Of a stretch of 27,664 nucleotides of DNA, positions 1-6,798 are shown piece after piece. Position numbers and translations under genes: made by a program. Position 1 is the stretch's first letter. The number at the start of each line of letters is the position of its first letter. This stretch comes from NAK82 sp036172345 (GTDB lineage: Bacteria; Chloroflexota; Anaerolineae; 4572-78; NAK82), in NCBI GenBank assembly GCA_036172345.1, contig JASFBB010000247.1:1-27664 (forward strand), in the 5' to 3' direction. The notes under the pieces are model-generated. The model made no database searches and had not been told where the DNA came from. It worked only from the letters and a program-made list of their open reading frames with translations.

Positions 1-1
1 C

Positions 2-373
2 CTGGCGCAACGGGGTTGGTACGACAACACCACATTCCACCGTGTCATCCCCAGCTTTGTTGCACAGGGAGGCGACCCCACCGCCACGGGAAGTGGGATG
101 CCAGGTTATCGCTGCTCCGACGAGCTCACCCCCCAGCTCAGCTTCGATGAACCAGGTGTGGTGGGCATGGCGAACAGCGGTCCCAATACCAACGGCGCTC
201 AATTCTTCATCACGCTGGATTCCCAACCCGCCCTAAACGGGCGCTACCCTGTGTTCGGACGCGTCATCTCGGGCATGGACGTGGTCAGATCGCTCAGCGA
301 GCGAGATCCCCAAAAAGCTCCACCCGATCAGCCGGGTGACCGCATCATCCGCATCACCATCCAAGAGCTGTAG
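2..373 (+). CDS. Cyclophilin-type peptidyl-prolyl cis-trans isomerase (5' end missing)
   Basis: The reading frame is open from the window edge, so the start is outside; 123 residues and a TAG stop are visible. The protein catalyses cis-trans isomerisation of X-Pro bonds and assists folding. Classic cyclophilin signatures are present: YDNTTFHRVIPSFVAQGGDP near the visible N-terminus (including the catalytic Arg of FHRV), GMANSGPNTNGAQFFIT in the middle, and LNGRYPVFGRV near the C-terminus. The part seen is the C-terminal three quarters of a typical domain of about 160 residues. A signal peptide or lipobox, common in Chloroflexota cyclophilins, cannot be judged. The next gene starts 11 bp downstream and its Shine-Dalgarno sequence touches this stop codon, so the two are probably cotranscribed. 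The family call is very secure. Confidence 0.95.
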   Translation: MAQRGWYDNTTFHRVIPSFVAQGGDPTATGSGMPGYRCSDELTPQLSFDEPGVVGMANSGPNTNGAQFFITLDSQPALNGRYPVFGRVISGMDVVRSLSERDPQKAPPDQPGDRIIRITIQEL

Positions 374-384
374 GAGGGAGGAGC
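374..384 (+). promoter_or_regulatory. Strong Shine-Dalgarno before rfbB
   Basis: GAGGGAGGAGC lies between the cyclophilin stop and the rfbB ATG, giving near-ideal spacing. It fixes the rfbB start and suggests translation following the cyclophilin gene on one mRNA. Confidence 0.7.
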
Positions 385-1404
385 ATGCGCAACATCTTGG
401 TGACCGGCGGTGCCGGGTTCATCGGCTCTAACTTCGTACATTATATGTTGGAGAAATACCCTGATTACCACGTAGTCGTACTGGACAAGCTCACCTATGC
501 TGGCAACCCGGATAACCTGAAGGACCTGGAACGGAATCCACATTACCACTTCGTCCGTGGAGACATTTGCGACATTGCACTGGTTGAACAGGTGATGCGC
601 GAGCACGCGATCGATACCATCGTCAACTTCGCCGCCGAAAGCCACGTCGATCGCTCGTTGATGGAGCCAGGTGCTTTCATCCAGACGGATGTCTTTGGCA
701 CTTATGTGTTGCTCGAGGCGGCACGCAAGTTCGGCGTGGAACGCTACCACCAAGTGAGCACAGATGAGGTGTACGGCGAGGTATTAGACGGCCGCTCCCG
801 CGAGACCGATCGTCTGCACACGCGCAGTCCCTATTCGGCGAGTAAAGCGGGCGGCGACCTGATGTGCCTGGCCTATTTCACCAGCTTCGGCGTGCCAGTG
901 ACGATCACGCGCGGCAGCAACAACATCGGACCCTACCAGTATCCCGAAAAGGTGGTGCCGCTGTTCATCACCAATGCCATTGACGATATCCCCTTGCCGG
1001 TATACGGCGACGGCTCGCAGATGCGCGATTATCAGTATGTCCTCGACCATTGCGAAGGCATCGACGTCGTGTTACACCACGGCCAGCCGGGTGAGATTTA
1101 CAACCTGGGCACCGGTGTCGAAGTGCGCAACCTTTATATGGCACAGTTGATCTTGCAACTATTGGGCAAGCCGCAGAGCTTGATCCGCTTCGTCGCTGAT
1201 CGCCCAGGCCACGACCGCCGCTATGCACTCGACTGCAGCAAGATTCAGAGCTTGGGATGGCGCAGCCGACACACCTTTGAAGAAGCACTCGAGAAGACGG
1301 TGCGCTGGTACAGGGATAATGCCTGGTGGTGGCGCAAGATCAAAAGCGGCGAGCACTATCGCGCCTACTATGCGCGCCAATACAGCAGCCGCCTTCAAGA
1401 ATAG
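385..1404 (+). CDS. rfbB: dTDP-glucose 4,6-dehydratase
   Basis: This 339-residue short-chain dehydrogenase/reductase converts dTDP-glucose to dTDP-4-keto-6-deoxyglucose, the second step of dTDP-rhamnose and related sugar synthesis. The NAD-binding GxxGxxG is at residues 8-14, the STDEVYGE motif carries the active-site T126-D127-E128 triad, and the YxxxK pair is Y150/K154. NNIGPYQYPEKVVPLFI and the GDRPGHDRRY-like segment (here ADRPGHDRRYALD) are family hallmarks. The start is supported by a strong GGAGGGAGGAG immediately upstream. One deviation: the usual RDWLYVxDHC reads RDYQYVLDHC (residues 214-223). No rmlA, rmlC or rmlD is adjacent, so the gene stands outside a rhamnose cluster. Its 3' end overlaps apt, on the opposite strand, by 10 bp. 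Confidence 0.93.
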   Translation: MRNILVTGGAGFIGSNFVHYMLEKYPDYHVVVLDKLTYAGNPDNLKDLERNPHYHFVRGDICDIALVEQVMREHAIDTIVNFAAESHVDRSLMEPGAFIQTDVFGTYVLLEAARKFGVERYHQVSTDEVYGEVLDGRSRETDRLHTRSPYSASKAGGDLMCLAYFTSFGVPVTITRGSNNIGPYQYPEKVVPLFITNAIDDIPLPVYGDGSQMRDYQYVLDHCEGIDVVLHHGQPGEIYNLGTGVEVRNLYMAQLILQLLGKPQSLIRFVADRPGHDRRYALDCSKIQSLGWRSRHTFEEALEKTVRWYRDNAWWWRKIKSGEHYRAYYARQYSSRLQE

Positions 1405-1910
1405 TGCACTAGAGAGTGCACCGGATAGCCGATCAATTTCTGACGCCCATTGAGGAAATCCAGCTCCACCACAAAGGCGAGTCCTACCACTTTCCCACCT
1501 AGGCGTTCTACGAGGTTGACCGCCGCGCGGGCAGAGCCACCTGTCGCCAACAGATCGTCCACCACCAGCACGCGCTGTCCCGGCTGGATGGCGTCCATGT
1601 GTATTTCGAGCGTATTGGTGCCGTACTCCAAGGTGTAGCTCTCACTGATCGTCTGTGCAGGTAGCTTGCCCGGCTTACGCACCGGCACGAAGCCGGCGCC
1701 GAGCTGCACTGCCAGCGGGGCGCCGAAAATGAACCCACGCGACTCGATTGCAGCAACGATATCCACCTGGGCATCAGCATACCGGTCGGCCAAGAGAGTG
1801 ACCACTTCGCGCAAGGCTGCGGCATTGCGCAACAGGGTGGTGATGTCTTTGAAGAGGATACCGGGTACCGGGAAGTCCGGGACATCCCGAATGAGATTTG
1901 CCAGGTCCAT
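1395..1910 (-). CDS. apt: Adenine phosphoribosyltransferase
   Basis: This 171-residue enzyme makes AMP from adenine and PRPP (purine salvage, cytosolic). The length matches bacterial Apt. Visible family features are the N-terminal DFPVPGILFKDIT segment, the ESRGFIFGAPLA segment, RKPGKLPAQT, and the PRPP-binding loop VLVVDDLLATGGSA at about residues 113-126. A GGGAGGAA Shine-Dalgarno lies 12 nt upstream of the ATG. A closer ATG at 1918-1920 is out of frame and only 2-3 nt from the ribosome site, so it is not the start. A good promoter lies at 1966-1994, which suggests that apt is transcribed alone. Its last codons overlap those of rfbB, which converges on it. Confidence 0.95.
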   Translation of the reverse strand: MDLANLIRDVPDFPVPGILFKDITTLLRNAAALREVVTLLADRYADAQVDIVAAIESRGFIFGAPLAVQLGAGFVPVRKPGKLPAQTISESYTLEYGTNTLEIHMDAIQPGQRVLVVDDLLATGGSARAAVNLVERLGGKVVGLAFVVELDFLNGRQKLIGYPVHSLVHYS

Positions 1911-1965
1911 GGATGGTCATTTCCTCCCGCTTGGGTGATTCTGTTGCTCTGGCGGCAACGTGCCG

Positions 1966-1994
1966 ATTATACCAAGGGCAAGAGCAACGGGCAA
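1966..1994 (-). promoter_or_regulatory. Sigma-70-type promoter of apt
   Basis: On the minus strand TTGCCC (1989-1994) and TATAAT (1966-1971) are separated by 17 nt, with an extended -10 TGG just before TATAAT. The predicted transcript starts near 1959, about 50 nt before the apt ATG. Confidence 0.65.
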
Positions 1995-2138
1995 GTACCC
2001 GTGACCGCTGCAGTATAGAGATCATCTCGCCAACCCACCGACGGATTTTAATGAAGAGTGAGGAAAACGCGACAAGACAATCCCACTTCTTACCCAAGAA
2101 CCTGATGAAAGATAAAAGAGCGGAGATTCAGAGGGGTT

Positions 2139-3704
2139 TTATTGCGCTTGGAAGACCACCCAGTAGGAGTAGTGCCCCTGACACAACAACCCACTACAAT
2201 GATCCACATCTGGGCAATAGCCCGCCTCGACCAGCCACTCCACGGGGATCTCCCACGTATTGGTGCTGAGTAGTGGGGTCTGCTCGCTGATCACGGATGT
2301 GCCGGCCGGGTTCTCGATAACTTTCAGGCGCGTGCCGTTGTTGTATAAAGTAATCTCAGCCGTCTTAATGCCATAGTTTAAGAAAGGCTCGTTCTTGTCC
2401 CCACTGGTCACACGAAAGTTGTTCGCCGGTGGGTCGCCGATCACCGGCCCAAAGAGTGGATTGCCAACGCGGTCGACCACCGAAAGGAAAATGTGATGAT
2501 TACCCGAACAGCCACCGTTCTCGATGATGCTCAACATGCGCACCGTGGCTAGGCGAAAGTGATCGGCAGTCGGAGTAGGAGATCCCGTTGGGTCAGGTGT
2601 AGGAGAGGTGACCGGCTCGGGTGTGGGTGTTGGGGTAGGCGGGAGCGACTGTGAAATCACCGGGAGGAAGAGGCTGTAGCTACCCGTATCACCCCCCTCT
2701 GTCACGTGTACCTGGCGCTCCACCCAAGCACTTGGTAACGCTGGGATGGTCGGATCGCCATTCGGCTTGCGCTGCTGCCAGGCACGCACACGCAACGTGT
2801 ATGTAGCATTAGCGTGCAGCTGTAGTGTAGTGCCCTGCGCCTGGCCGCCAGATTGGTTGACTTGCTGGACCGTTTGCCAGTCGCCCTCGTTGACGCGCAG
2901 CTGCACATCGTAGCCCCACAACGACCAATAATCCGGATCGGGCAATATAGCGCTCCAGCTCACCCAAAGTGTGCCCGGAGGCGCCTCTGTTGGGATATCG
3001 AGCGTGACCACAGGTGCTTTTTCAAAGCGAAAGCTGTCCAGATACCCTGTATTCAGATATTGCACGCCCACGTTGTCGCCGCGGTTGTCCACCTGGATAA
3101 ACAGGGTCACCTGATGTCCCTGGGCAGTGACCGCCAGTGCTGGGCTGAGCCACTCGTTGTCGCGGCCGTTCCACTCGCTCCACACCACACGCGCGGCCAG
3201 CGGATCACTTCCACCGGCAGGGTCGATGCCAATCCGTTTATAAATCTTGGAGTCGTCAATCTCGCCGCCAGGCCCCTTCCAAAAGGTGACCATCTTGCCT
3301 CCGAAGGCGTAATCCACGCCGTTCTCAACTATCACAGTTTGCGAGAAGACGAAGGAAAAAGGATATTGTGAGGCAAAAGCTTGGGCTTTCTCCCCCTCAA
3401 GATGATAGTTCAAATAACCCACGTTGTAATACGTCTGAAGAAACCGGCCAAAAGTGTCGCTGTCCATAAAATGTAGCCGGTCGGCGCCGCCGAGCACGCG
3501 CACCGTCCATCCGCGCCCCTGCCTTTCAGGAAATTCGCGCCAAAACTGTGTCTGGCCATTCTCAACGTAGGCATCAAAGAGCTCGAAACCGCCGTTGAGG
3601 GATAGAGTGACCGCCCGGGTGGTCAATGGCCACGCTGACAGGCTCACCAGGGCAAGCACTGCGGGCAACACAGCGCAAAGCAGATGGCATTGTGGGTGGC
3701 GCAT
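2139..3704 (-). CDS. Secreted multidomain protein with Pro/Thr linker, function unknown
   Basis: This is a 521-residue exported protein of unknown role. Residues 1-31 form a signal peptide (hydrophobic core, likely cleavage after TTRA). Residues of about 32-225 look like a carbohydrate-binding-type jelly roll: the start LNGGFELFDAYVENGQTQFW and later aromatic-rich strands are typical of such modules on Chloroflexota surface proteins. Residues of about 228-335 resemble a fibronectin type III domain (TLWVSWSAI, YTLRVRAW). LFLPVI at about 343-350 and a PTPTPTPEP-type linker (about 353-382) follow, an arrangement seen often in Chloroflexota exported proteins. The C-terminal domain (about 383-521) has several cysteines (GGCSGN, GYCPDVDHC) and is unrecognised. 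A GGAGG lies 8 nt before the ATG. No lipobox or sortase signal is seen. Confidence 0.8.
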   Translation of the reverse strand: MRHPQCHLLCAVLPAVLALVSLSAWPLTTRAVTLSLNGGFELFDAYVENGQTQFWREFPERQGRGWTVRVLGGADRLHFMDSDTFGRFLQTYYNVGYLNYHLEGEKAQAFASQYPFSFVFSQTVIVENGVDYAFGGKMVTFWKGPGGEIDDSKIYKRIGIDPAGGSDPLAARVVWSEWNGRDNEWLSPALAVTAQGHQVTLFIQVDNRGDNVGVQYLNTGYLDSFRFEKAPVVTLDIPTEAPPGTLWVSWSAILPDPDYWSLWGYDVQLRVNEGDWQTVQQVNQSGGQAQGTTLQLHANATYTLRVRAWQQRKPNGDPTIPALPSAWVERQVHVTEGGDTGSYSLFLPVISQSLPPTPTPTPEPVTSPTPDPTGSPTPTADHFRLATVRMLSIIENGGCSGNHHIFLSVVDRVGNPLFGPVIGDPPANNFRVTSGDKNEPFLNYGIKTAEITLYNNGTRLKVIENPAGTSVISEQTPLLSTNTWEIPVEWLVEAGYCPDVDHCSGLLCQGHYSYWVVFQAQ

Positions 3705-3712
3705 CGCACAAG

Positions 3713-3717
3713 CCTCC
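3713..3717 (-). promoter_or_regulatory. Shine-Dalgarno of the 521-residue secreted protein
   Basis: GGAGG on the minus strand, 8 nt before the ATG at 3702-3704. It supports this start, which also gives a complete signal peptide. Confidence 0.6.
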
Positions 3718-3763
3718 GGGACGAACCATATATCGAGCGCGAGATGTCAGTTTCTCGCCTTTT

Positions 3764-3792
3764 ATCTTAGCACCCGAAGGACTTGCACCCAA
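3764..3792 (-). promoter_or_regulatory. Possible promoter of the secreted protein gene
   Basis: TTGGGT (3787-3792), a 17-nt spacer and TAAGAT (3764-3769) with an extended TGC. The -10 is only a partial match, so confidence is modest. It would give a leader of about 55 nt. Confidence 0.35.
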
Positions 3793-3893
3793 CGGGGAAA
3801 ATGCCGAGAGGAGCCCCCCAGCAACACGGGGTTGTTTATACGTGTTAGCTACGAGATGCACCTGCTGAGCAGCGTGACACGGAGAGGGACATG

Positions 3894-4055
3894 CTAAAAC
3901 CGCGCGCACCAAAACCGCCAGATGTCGCCAGGCAGTCCCCGGAAGATCTTGTCCCTCTTCACTACGCCCCCACAGCCGATTGCCTCGTAATGATACTTCC
4001 CCACAACCACCCTGATGGAGTGATCACCGGGTATTAGTTTGAACGTATACTCCAT
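3894..4055 (-). CDS. Possible 53-residue small protein, unrecognised
   Basis: An ORF of 53 codons runs from ATG (4053-4055) to TAG (3894-3896). The product starts MEYTFKLIPGDHSIRVVVGK, continues with a CGGVV segment and ends near DIWRFWCARF. Its mixed hydrophobic/charged pattern looks like a small beta-rich protein, but I recognise no family. There is no Shine-Dalgarno: the codons before the ATG are the T-run of the sigma-factor terminator. The frame is the same as that of the sigma gene and is open back to its stop, so read-through of that stop would also reach it. Expression would need terminator read-through or an unseen promoter. It may be a chance ORF or a gene remnant. Confidence 0.3.
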   Translation of the reverse strand: MEYTFKLIPGDHSIRVVVGKYHYEAIGCGGVVKRDKIFRGLPGDIWRFWCARF

Positions 4056-4056
4056 C

Positions 4057-4092
4057 AAAAGAAAACGCCCGCGTTCGGGTGTCTCGCGGGCG
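4057..4092 (-). terminator. Rho-independent terminator of the sigma-factor gene
   Basis: Read on the minus strand, CGCCCGCG (4085-4092) and CGCGGGCG (4066-4073) form a perfect 8-bp G+C-rich stem with an 11-nt loop, followed by TTTTCTTTT (4057-4065). It begins 15 nt past the sigma-factor stop codon. Confidence 0.9.
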
Positions 4093-4106
4093 CGGTGGAG
4101 TAGCAG

Positions 4107-5306
4107 TTAGCTCAGATAGTCTCGCAGCTGACGGCTGCGACGTGGATGGCGCAATTTACGCAGCGCCTGCCCTTCGATTTGACGGATGCGCTCGCGCGTG
4201 AGGCCAAACTTCTTGCCCACCTCCTCCAGCGTGTAGCTGCGACCGTTCTGCAGGCCGAAGCGCAGACGCAGGATGCGCGCTTCGCGCGGCGTCAGCGTGG
4301 CTAGCACCTCTTCGAGCTTTTCCTGAAGCATATGATGATACGCCACTTCAGGGGGCGTAGGAGCGTCTATATCTTCAATGAAATTGCCCAGCTCGCTGTC
4401 TTCTTCTTCACCGACTGGTCGCTCTAGGCTGACTGGATGACGGCTCACTCGTAGCATCCAACGCACCTTGGCAGGCTCAAGCTCCATCTCAGCAGCCAGC
4501 TCTTCTGGGGTAGGTTTGCGTCCCCACGCTTGTTCGAGCTGACGCGACACCTGGTGCAGTTTACGCAGTCGGTCGCTCATATGCACTGGCACGCGGATTG
4601 TGCGCCCTTGGTCGGCCAATGCACGCGTGATGGCCTGACGAATCCACCAGGTTGCATAGGTGCTGAACTTGTAACCCCGGCGATAGTCAAACTTCTCCAC
4701 CGCTTTCATAAGGCCCAAGTTGCCTTCCTGGATCAGATCGGAGAAGGGAACTCCTTGGCCCATATACTTTTTAGCGATGCTCACCACCAAGCGCGTGTTG
4801 GCACGGATGAGATGGTCACGCGCTTGCTGGCCCTGCGCGACCTCGCGGCGTAGACGTGCTACCTCTTCCTCGGTGTACCCTCCTTTAGCTAGAAGCCTCT
4901 GGGCACGACGGCCGCGTTCGAGACGCTTGGCCAATGTCCTCTCCTCTTCAGGGGTCAATAAGGGCACCCGAGCCATCTCCTTAAGATAGAGGCTAATTGT
5001 ATCGTCCGCCGCAATGCCGTCCAAATCAAAAGGCTCCATCTCCATCGAGACCTCTACGGTCTCGTCGGATAAGCTGCTCATTTGGCGCAGCTCCCGCTCC
5101 TCCTCAGCCTCTCCCACGTCGTTATAGACCTCAATGCCCATTTCGTGTAATTTGATAAAAAGCTCCTCCAGTTGGTCGAGATTCTCCTCGGCCTCTGGAA
5201 AGACACTGAGCAAATCATCAGTGGTGAGATATTCCTGTCTCATCCCTCTGCGAATCAACATTTCTATTTGCTGATCCACATTGGTCTTTGTTGTCTCTTC
5301 CACCAT
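4107..5306 (-). CDS. rpoD: RNA polymerase primary-type sigma factor (sigma-70, RpoD/SigA family)
   Basis: This 399-residue sigma factor directs RNA polymerase to promoters. Regions in order: 1.1-like at about residues 8-62 (TTDDLLSVFPEAEENLDQLE); region 1.2 at about 101-133 (DDTISLYLKEMARVPLLTPE); region 2 at about 164-236, with DLIQEGNLGLMKAVEKFDY and the -10 recognition segment YATWWIRQAITRALADQGRT; region 3 at about 245-320; and region 4 at about 335-395, with the -35 helix-turn-helix LEEVGKKFGLTRERIRQIEG. The linker between 1.2 and 2.1 is short, as in SigA of Gram-positive bacteria rather than E. coli RpoD. Having region 1.1 favours the primary sigma, although Chloroflexota can carry several close paralogues. 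It is monocistronic, with its own promoter (5449-5477) and terminator. The Shine-Dalgarno is weak (GGGGTG about 10 nt upstream). Confidence 0.93.
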   Translation of the reverse strand: MVEETTKTNVDQQIEMLIRRGMRQEYLTTDDLLSVFPEAEENLDQLEELFIKLHEMGIEVYNDVGEAEEERELRQMSSLSDETVEVSMEMEPFDLDGIAADDTISLYLKEMARVPLLTPEEERTLAKRLERGRRAQRLLAKGGYTEEEVARLRREVAQGQQARDHLIRANTRLVVSIAKKYMGQGVPFSDLIQEGNLGLMKAVEKFDYRRGYKFSTYATWWIRQAITRALADQGRTIRVPVHMSDRLRKLHQVSRQLEQAWGRKPTPEELAAEMELEPAKVRWMLRVSRHPVSLERPVGEEEDSELGNFIEDIDAPTPPEVAYHHMLQEKLEEVLATLTPREARILRLRFGLQNGRSYTLEEVGKKFGLTRERIRQIEGQALRKLRHPRRSRQLRDYLS

Positions 5307-5448
5307 ATTTTAGCACACCCCAACACTCATATATGTTATGGTAAACAGAGCCAGGCAGGGCCGCAACGCGCCATCGCCTGGCTTCTGATTCCACGTATAA
5401 TCACTCACGTTTGCTTATACTTGTAGAAACCCACATTAATACTCTGCC

Positions 5449-5477
5449 ATTATAACACAGAAAAACTTCCATGTCAA
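5449..5477 (-). promoter_or_regulatory. Perfect-consensus sigma-70 promoter of the sigma gene
   Basis: On the minus strand, TTGACA (5472-5477), exactly 17 nt, then TATAAT (5449-5454): both hexamers match the consensus fully. The start would be near 5442, giving a leader of about 135 nt before the ATG at 5306. Confidence 0.85.
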
Positions 5478-5663
5478 CCCCTGGGGCGAGAATTTGCTAA
5501 AAATCCCCCAGATGCATAGATTCTATCAGGAAAACGCGAATATAAATAAGGTAACTTGACCCCCTCCCGCATACGTCCCCTTAACCGCTTTAACATTTAG
5601 AGGACGCGAGGGCACATTGGGCGAAAACAATCAAAGAGTGCTGCGCAGGGGCGGAGGAAAGCT

Positions 5664-5688
5664 CTACCTCTCCTCGCGTACGAGGTAG
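5664..5688. terminator. Hairpin downstream of the sugar operon, possible terminator
   Basis: CTACCTC (5664-5670) pairs with GAGGTAG (5682-5688); an alternative inner stem CCTCG/CGAGG (5672-5676/5681-5685) is also possible. The T-rich tail (TTTCTTGTTT) lies on the plus-strand side, whereas the operon is read on the minus strand, so its use as that operon's terminator is uncertain. Confidence 0.3.
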
Positions 5689-5747
5689 TTTCTTGTTTCT
5701 CTGAGATGTCAAATGATAATGAGAGAAGGGAAGGACTCGCTCTATCC

Positions 5748-6752
5748 TCAGTCGCGCTTACGTGTGTAACGAGCAATGAAACTATACGGCGAGGGTAGCG
5801 GCACTCGACTCGCCGCATCCAATTGCTCCAGCTCCTCCGCTGTCAGTGCCCAACCCACGCTGCCCAGATTCTCCCCCAGCTGCTCCAAGGTGCGCGCGCC
5901 GATGATTGGTGCGGTGACTCCTGGCTGTTGTAACAACCAGTTCAGAGCAACTTGCGCCGGGGTCTTGCCACGCGCCGCCGCGATCTCACGCAGTGCGTCA
6001 ACGATGCGCCACGTGCGTTCGCTTTCACGTTGCTCCGGCAGGTCGTCCCAGCGGTCTGCACGGCCGACGCGGCTGTCAGGAGGCGGTGGCTCACCGCGAC
6101 GATACTTGCCGCTCAACCACCCCCCTGCCAGTGGCGACCAGCAAATGACTCCAATCCCCTCCTCACGGCATAGTGGCAAGAGCTCCCACTCGGTGCTGCG
6201 TACCAACAAGCTATATTCGGGCTGCAGACAGTCGAAACGCGCCCAGCCATGTTGAGCACTCAGCATGATGGCCCGCATCAGCTGGGAAGGTGTATAGTTG
6301 GAGGCACCCAGGTAACGCACTTTTCCGGCGCGCACCAAGTCGTCTAATGCACGGAGCGTCTCCTCCAATGGCGTGGAAGCATCCCAACAGTGCGTCTGGT
6401 ACAGATCGACATAGTCGGTCTGCAAGCGGCGCAGGCTGGCGTCAATCTGCTCCATAATGTGCTTGCGTGACAAGCCGGCGTCGTTGGGGCCGTCACCGGT
6501 AGGGAAGAAGACCTTCGTAGCAATCACCAGCTGAGAACGGTTGCCACGCTTTTTGAGCCAGTTGCCGAGCATTGTCTCGGACATCCCTTTGTTATAAATG
6601 TTGGACGTATCGAAGAAATTGCCGCCCGCTGCGACGAAACGATCCGCCAAGGCATAGGCAGTCGCTTCATCCGCTCCCCAACCGAAGGTCTGAGTACCCA
6701 AACAGAGCTCGGAAACCTTGAGGCCGGTGCGACCCAGAAAACGGTATTGCAT
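5748..6752 (-). CDS. Aldo/keto reductase
   Basis: This 334-residue NADPH-dependent oxidoreductase has the (beta/alpha)8 fold and interconverts carbonyls and alcohols of sugars or related compounds. The catalytic tetrad is complete: D48 and Y53 (FFDTSNIY), K80 (IATK) and H121 (YQTHCWD). The start RFLGRTGLKVSELCLGTQTF and the nucleotide-binding end (APIIGARTLEQLGENL) are typical of the AKR11/AKR12-like bacterial families (YajO/YhdN-type). A GGAGGG lies 6 nt before the ATG. It is the last gene of the five-gene sugar operon, 46 bp after the kinase. Context suggests reduction of, or oxidation to, the sugar taken up, but the substrate cannot be read from the sequence. Confidence 0.92.
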   Translation of the reverse strand: MQYRFLGRTGLKVSELCLGTQTFGWGADEATAYALADRFVAAGGNFFDTSNIYNKGMSETMLGNWLKKRGNRSQLVIATKVFFPTGDGPNDAGLSRKHIMEQIDASLRRLQTDYVDLYQTHCWDASTPLEETLRALDDLVRAGKVRYLGASNYTPSQLMRAIMLSAQHGWARFDCLQPEYSLLVRSTEWELLPLCREEGIGVICWSPLAGGWLSGKYRRGEPPPPDSRVGRADRWDDLPEQRESERTWRIVDALREIAAARGKTPAQVALNWLLQQPGVTAPIIGARTLEQLGENLGSVGWALTAEELEQLDAASRVPLPSPYSFIARYTRKRD

Positions 6753-6798
6753 CGTGTCCCTCCACTCTTTTTGCGATGGTATGATCGCGTGATGCGCC

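Larger units (their letters stand above)
3705..4106. other. 402-bp gap between the secreted-protein gene and the sigma gene
   Basis: This gap holds the sigma-factor terminator (4057-4092), the 53-codon ORF candidate (3894-4055), the possible promoter at 3764-3792 and the ribosome site at 3713-3717. I see no RNA gene or repeat in the rest. Confidence 0.6.
5307..5747. other. 441-bp gap between the sigma gene and the aldo/keto reductase gene
   Basis: The left part is the sigma-gene leader and consensus promoter. Further upstream on the minus strand, TAGAAT with an extended TGA at 5520-5525 could be a second promoter, but it has no good -35. A hairpin lies at 5664-5688. Stop codons interrupt the frames and I find no convincing coding sequence. 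Confidence 0.5.

Noticed and set aside
1774..1920. ATG at 1918-1920 just after the apt ribosome site as the start of a leader peptide or of apt
   Set aside because: It is out of frame with apt and only 2-3 nt from GGGAGG, too close for efficient initiation; the peptide is meaningless.
2560..2640. Short tandem repeat or minisatellite
   Set aside because: The repetitive DNA is simply the codons of the Pro/Thr-rich linker of the secreted protein.
2853..3371. Plus-strand ORF of 172 codons opposite the secreted protein gene
   Set aside because: Antisense shadow; no ribosome site or domain, whereas the minus-strand frame has a signal peptide and domain structure.
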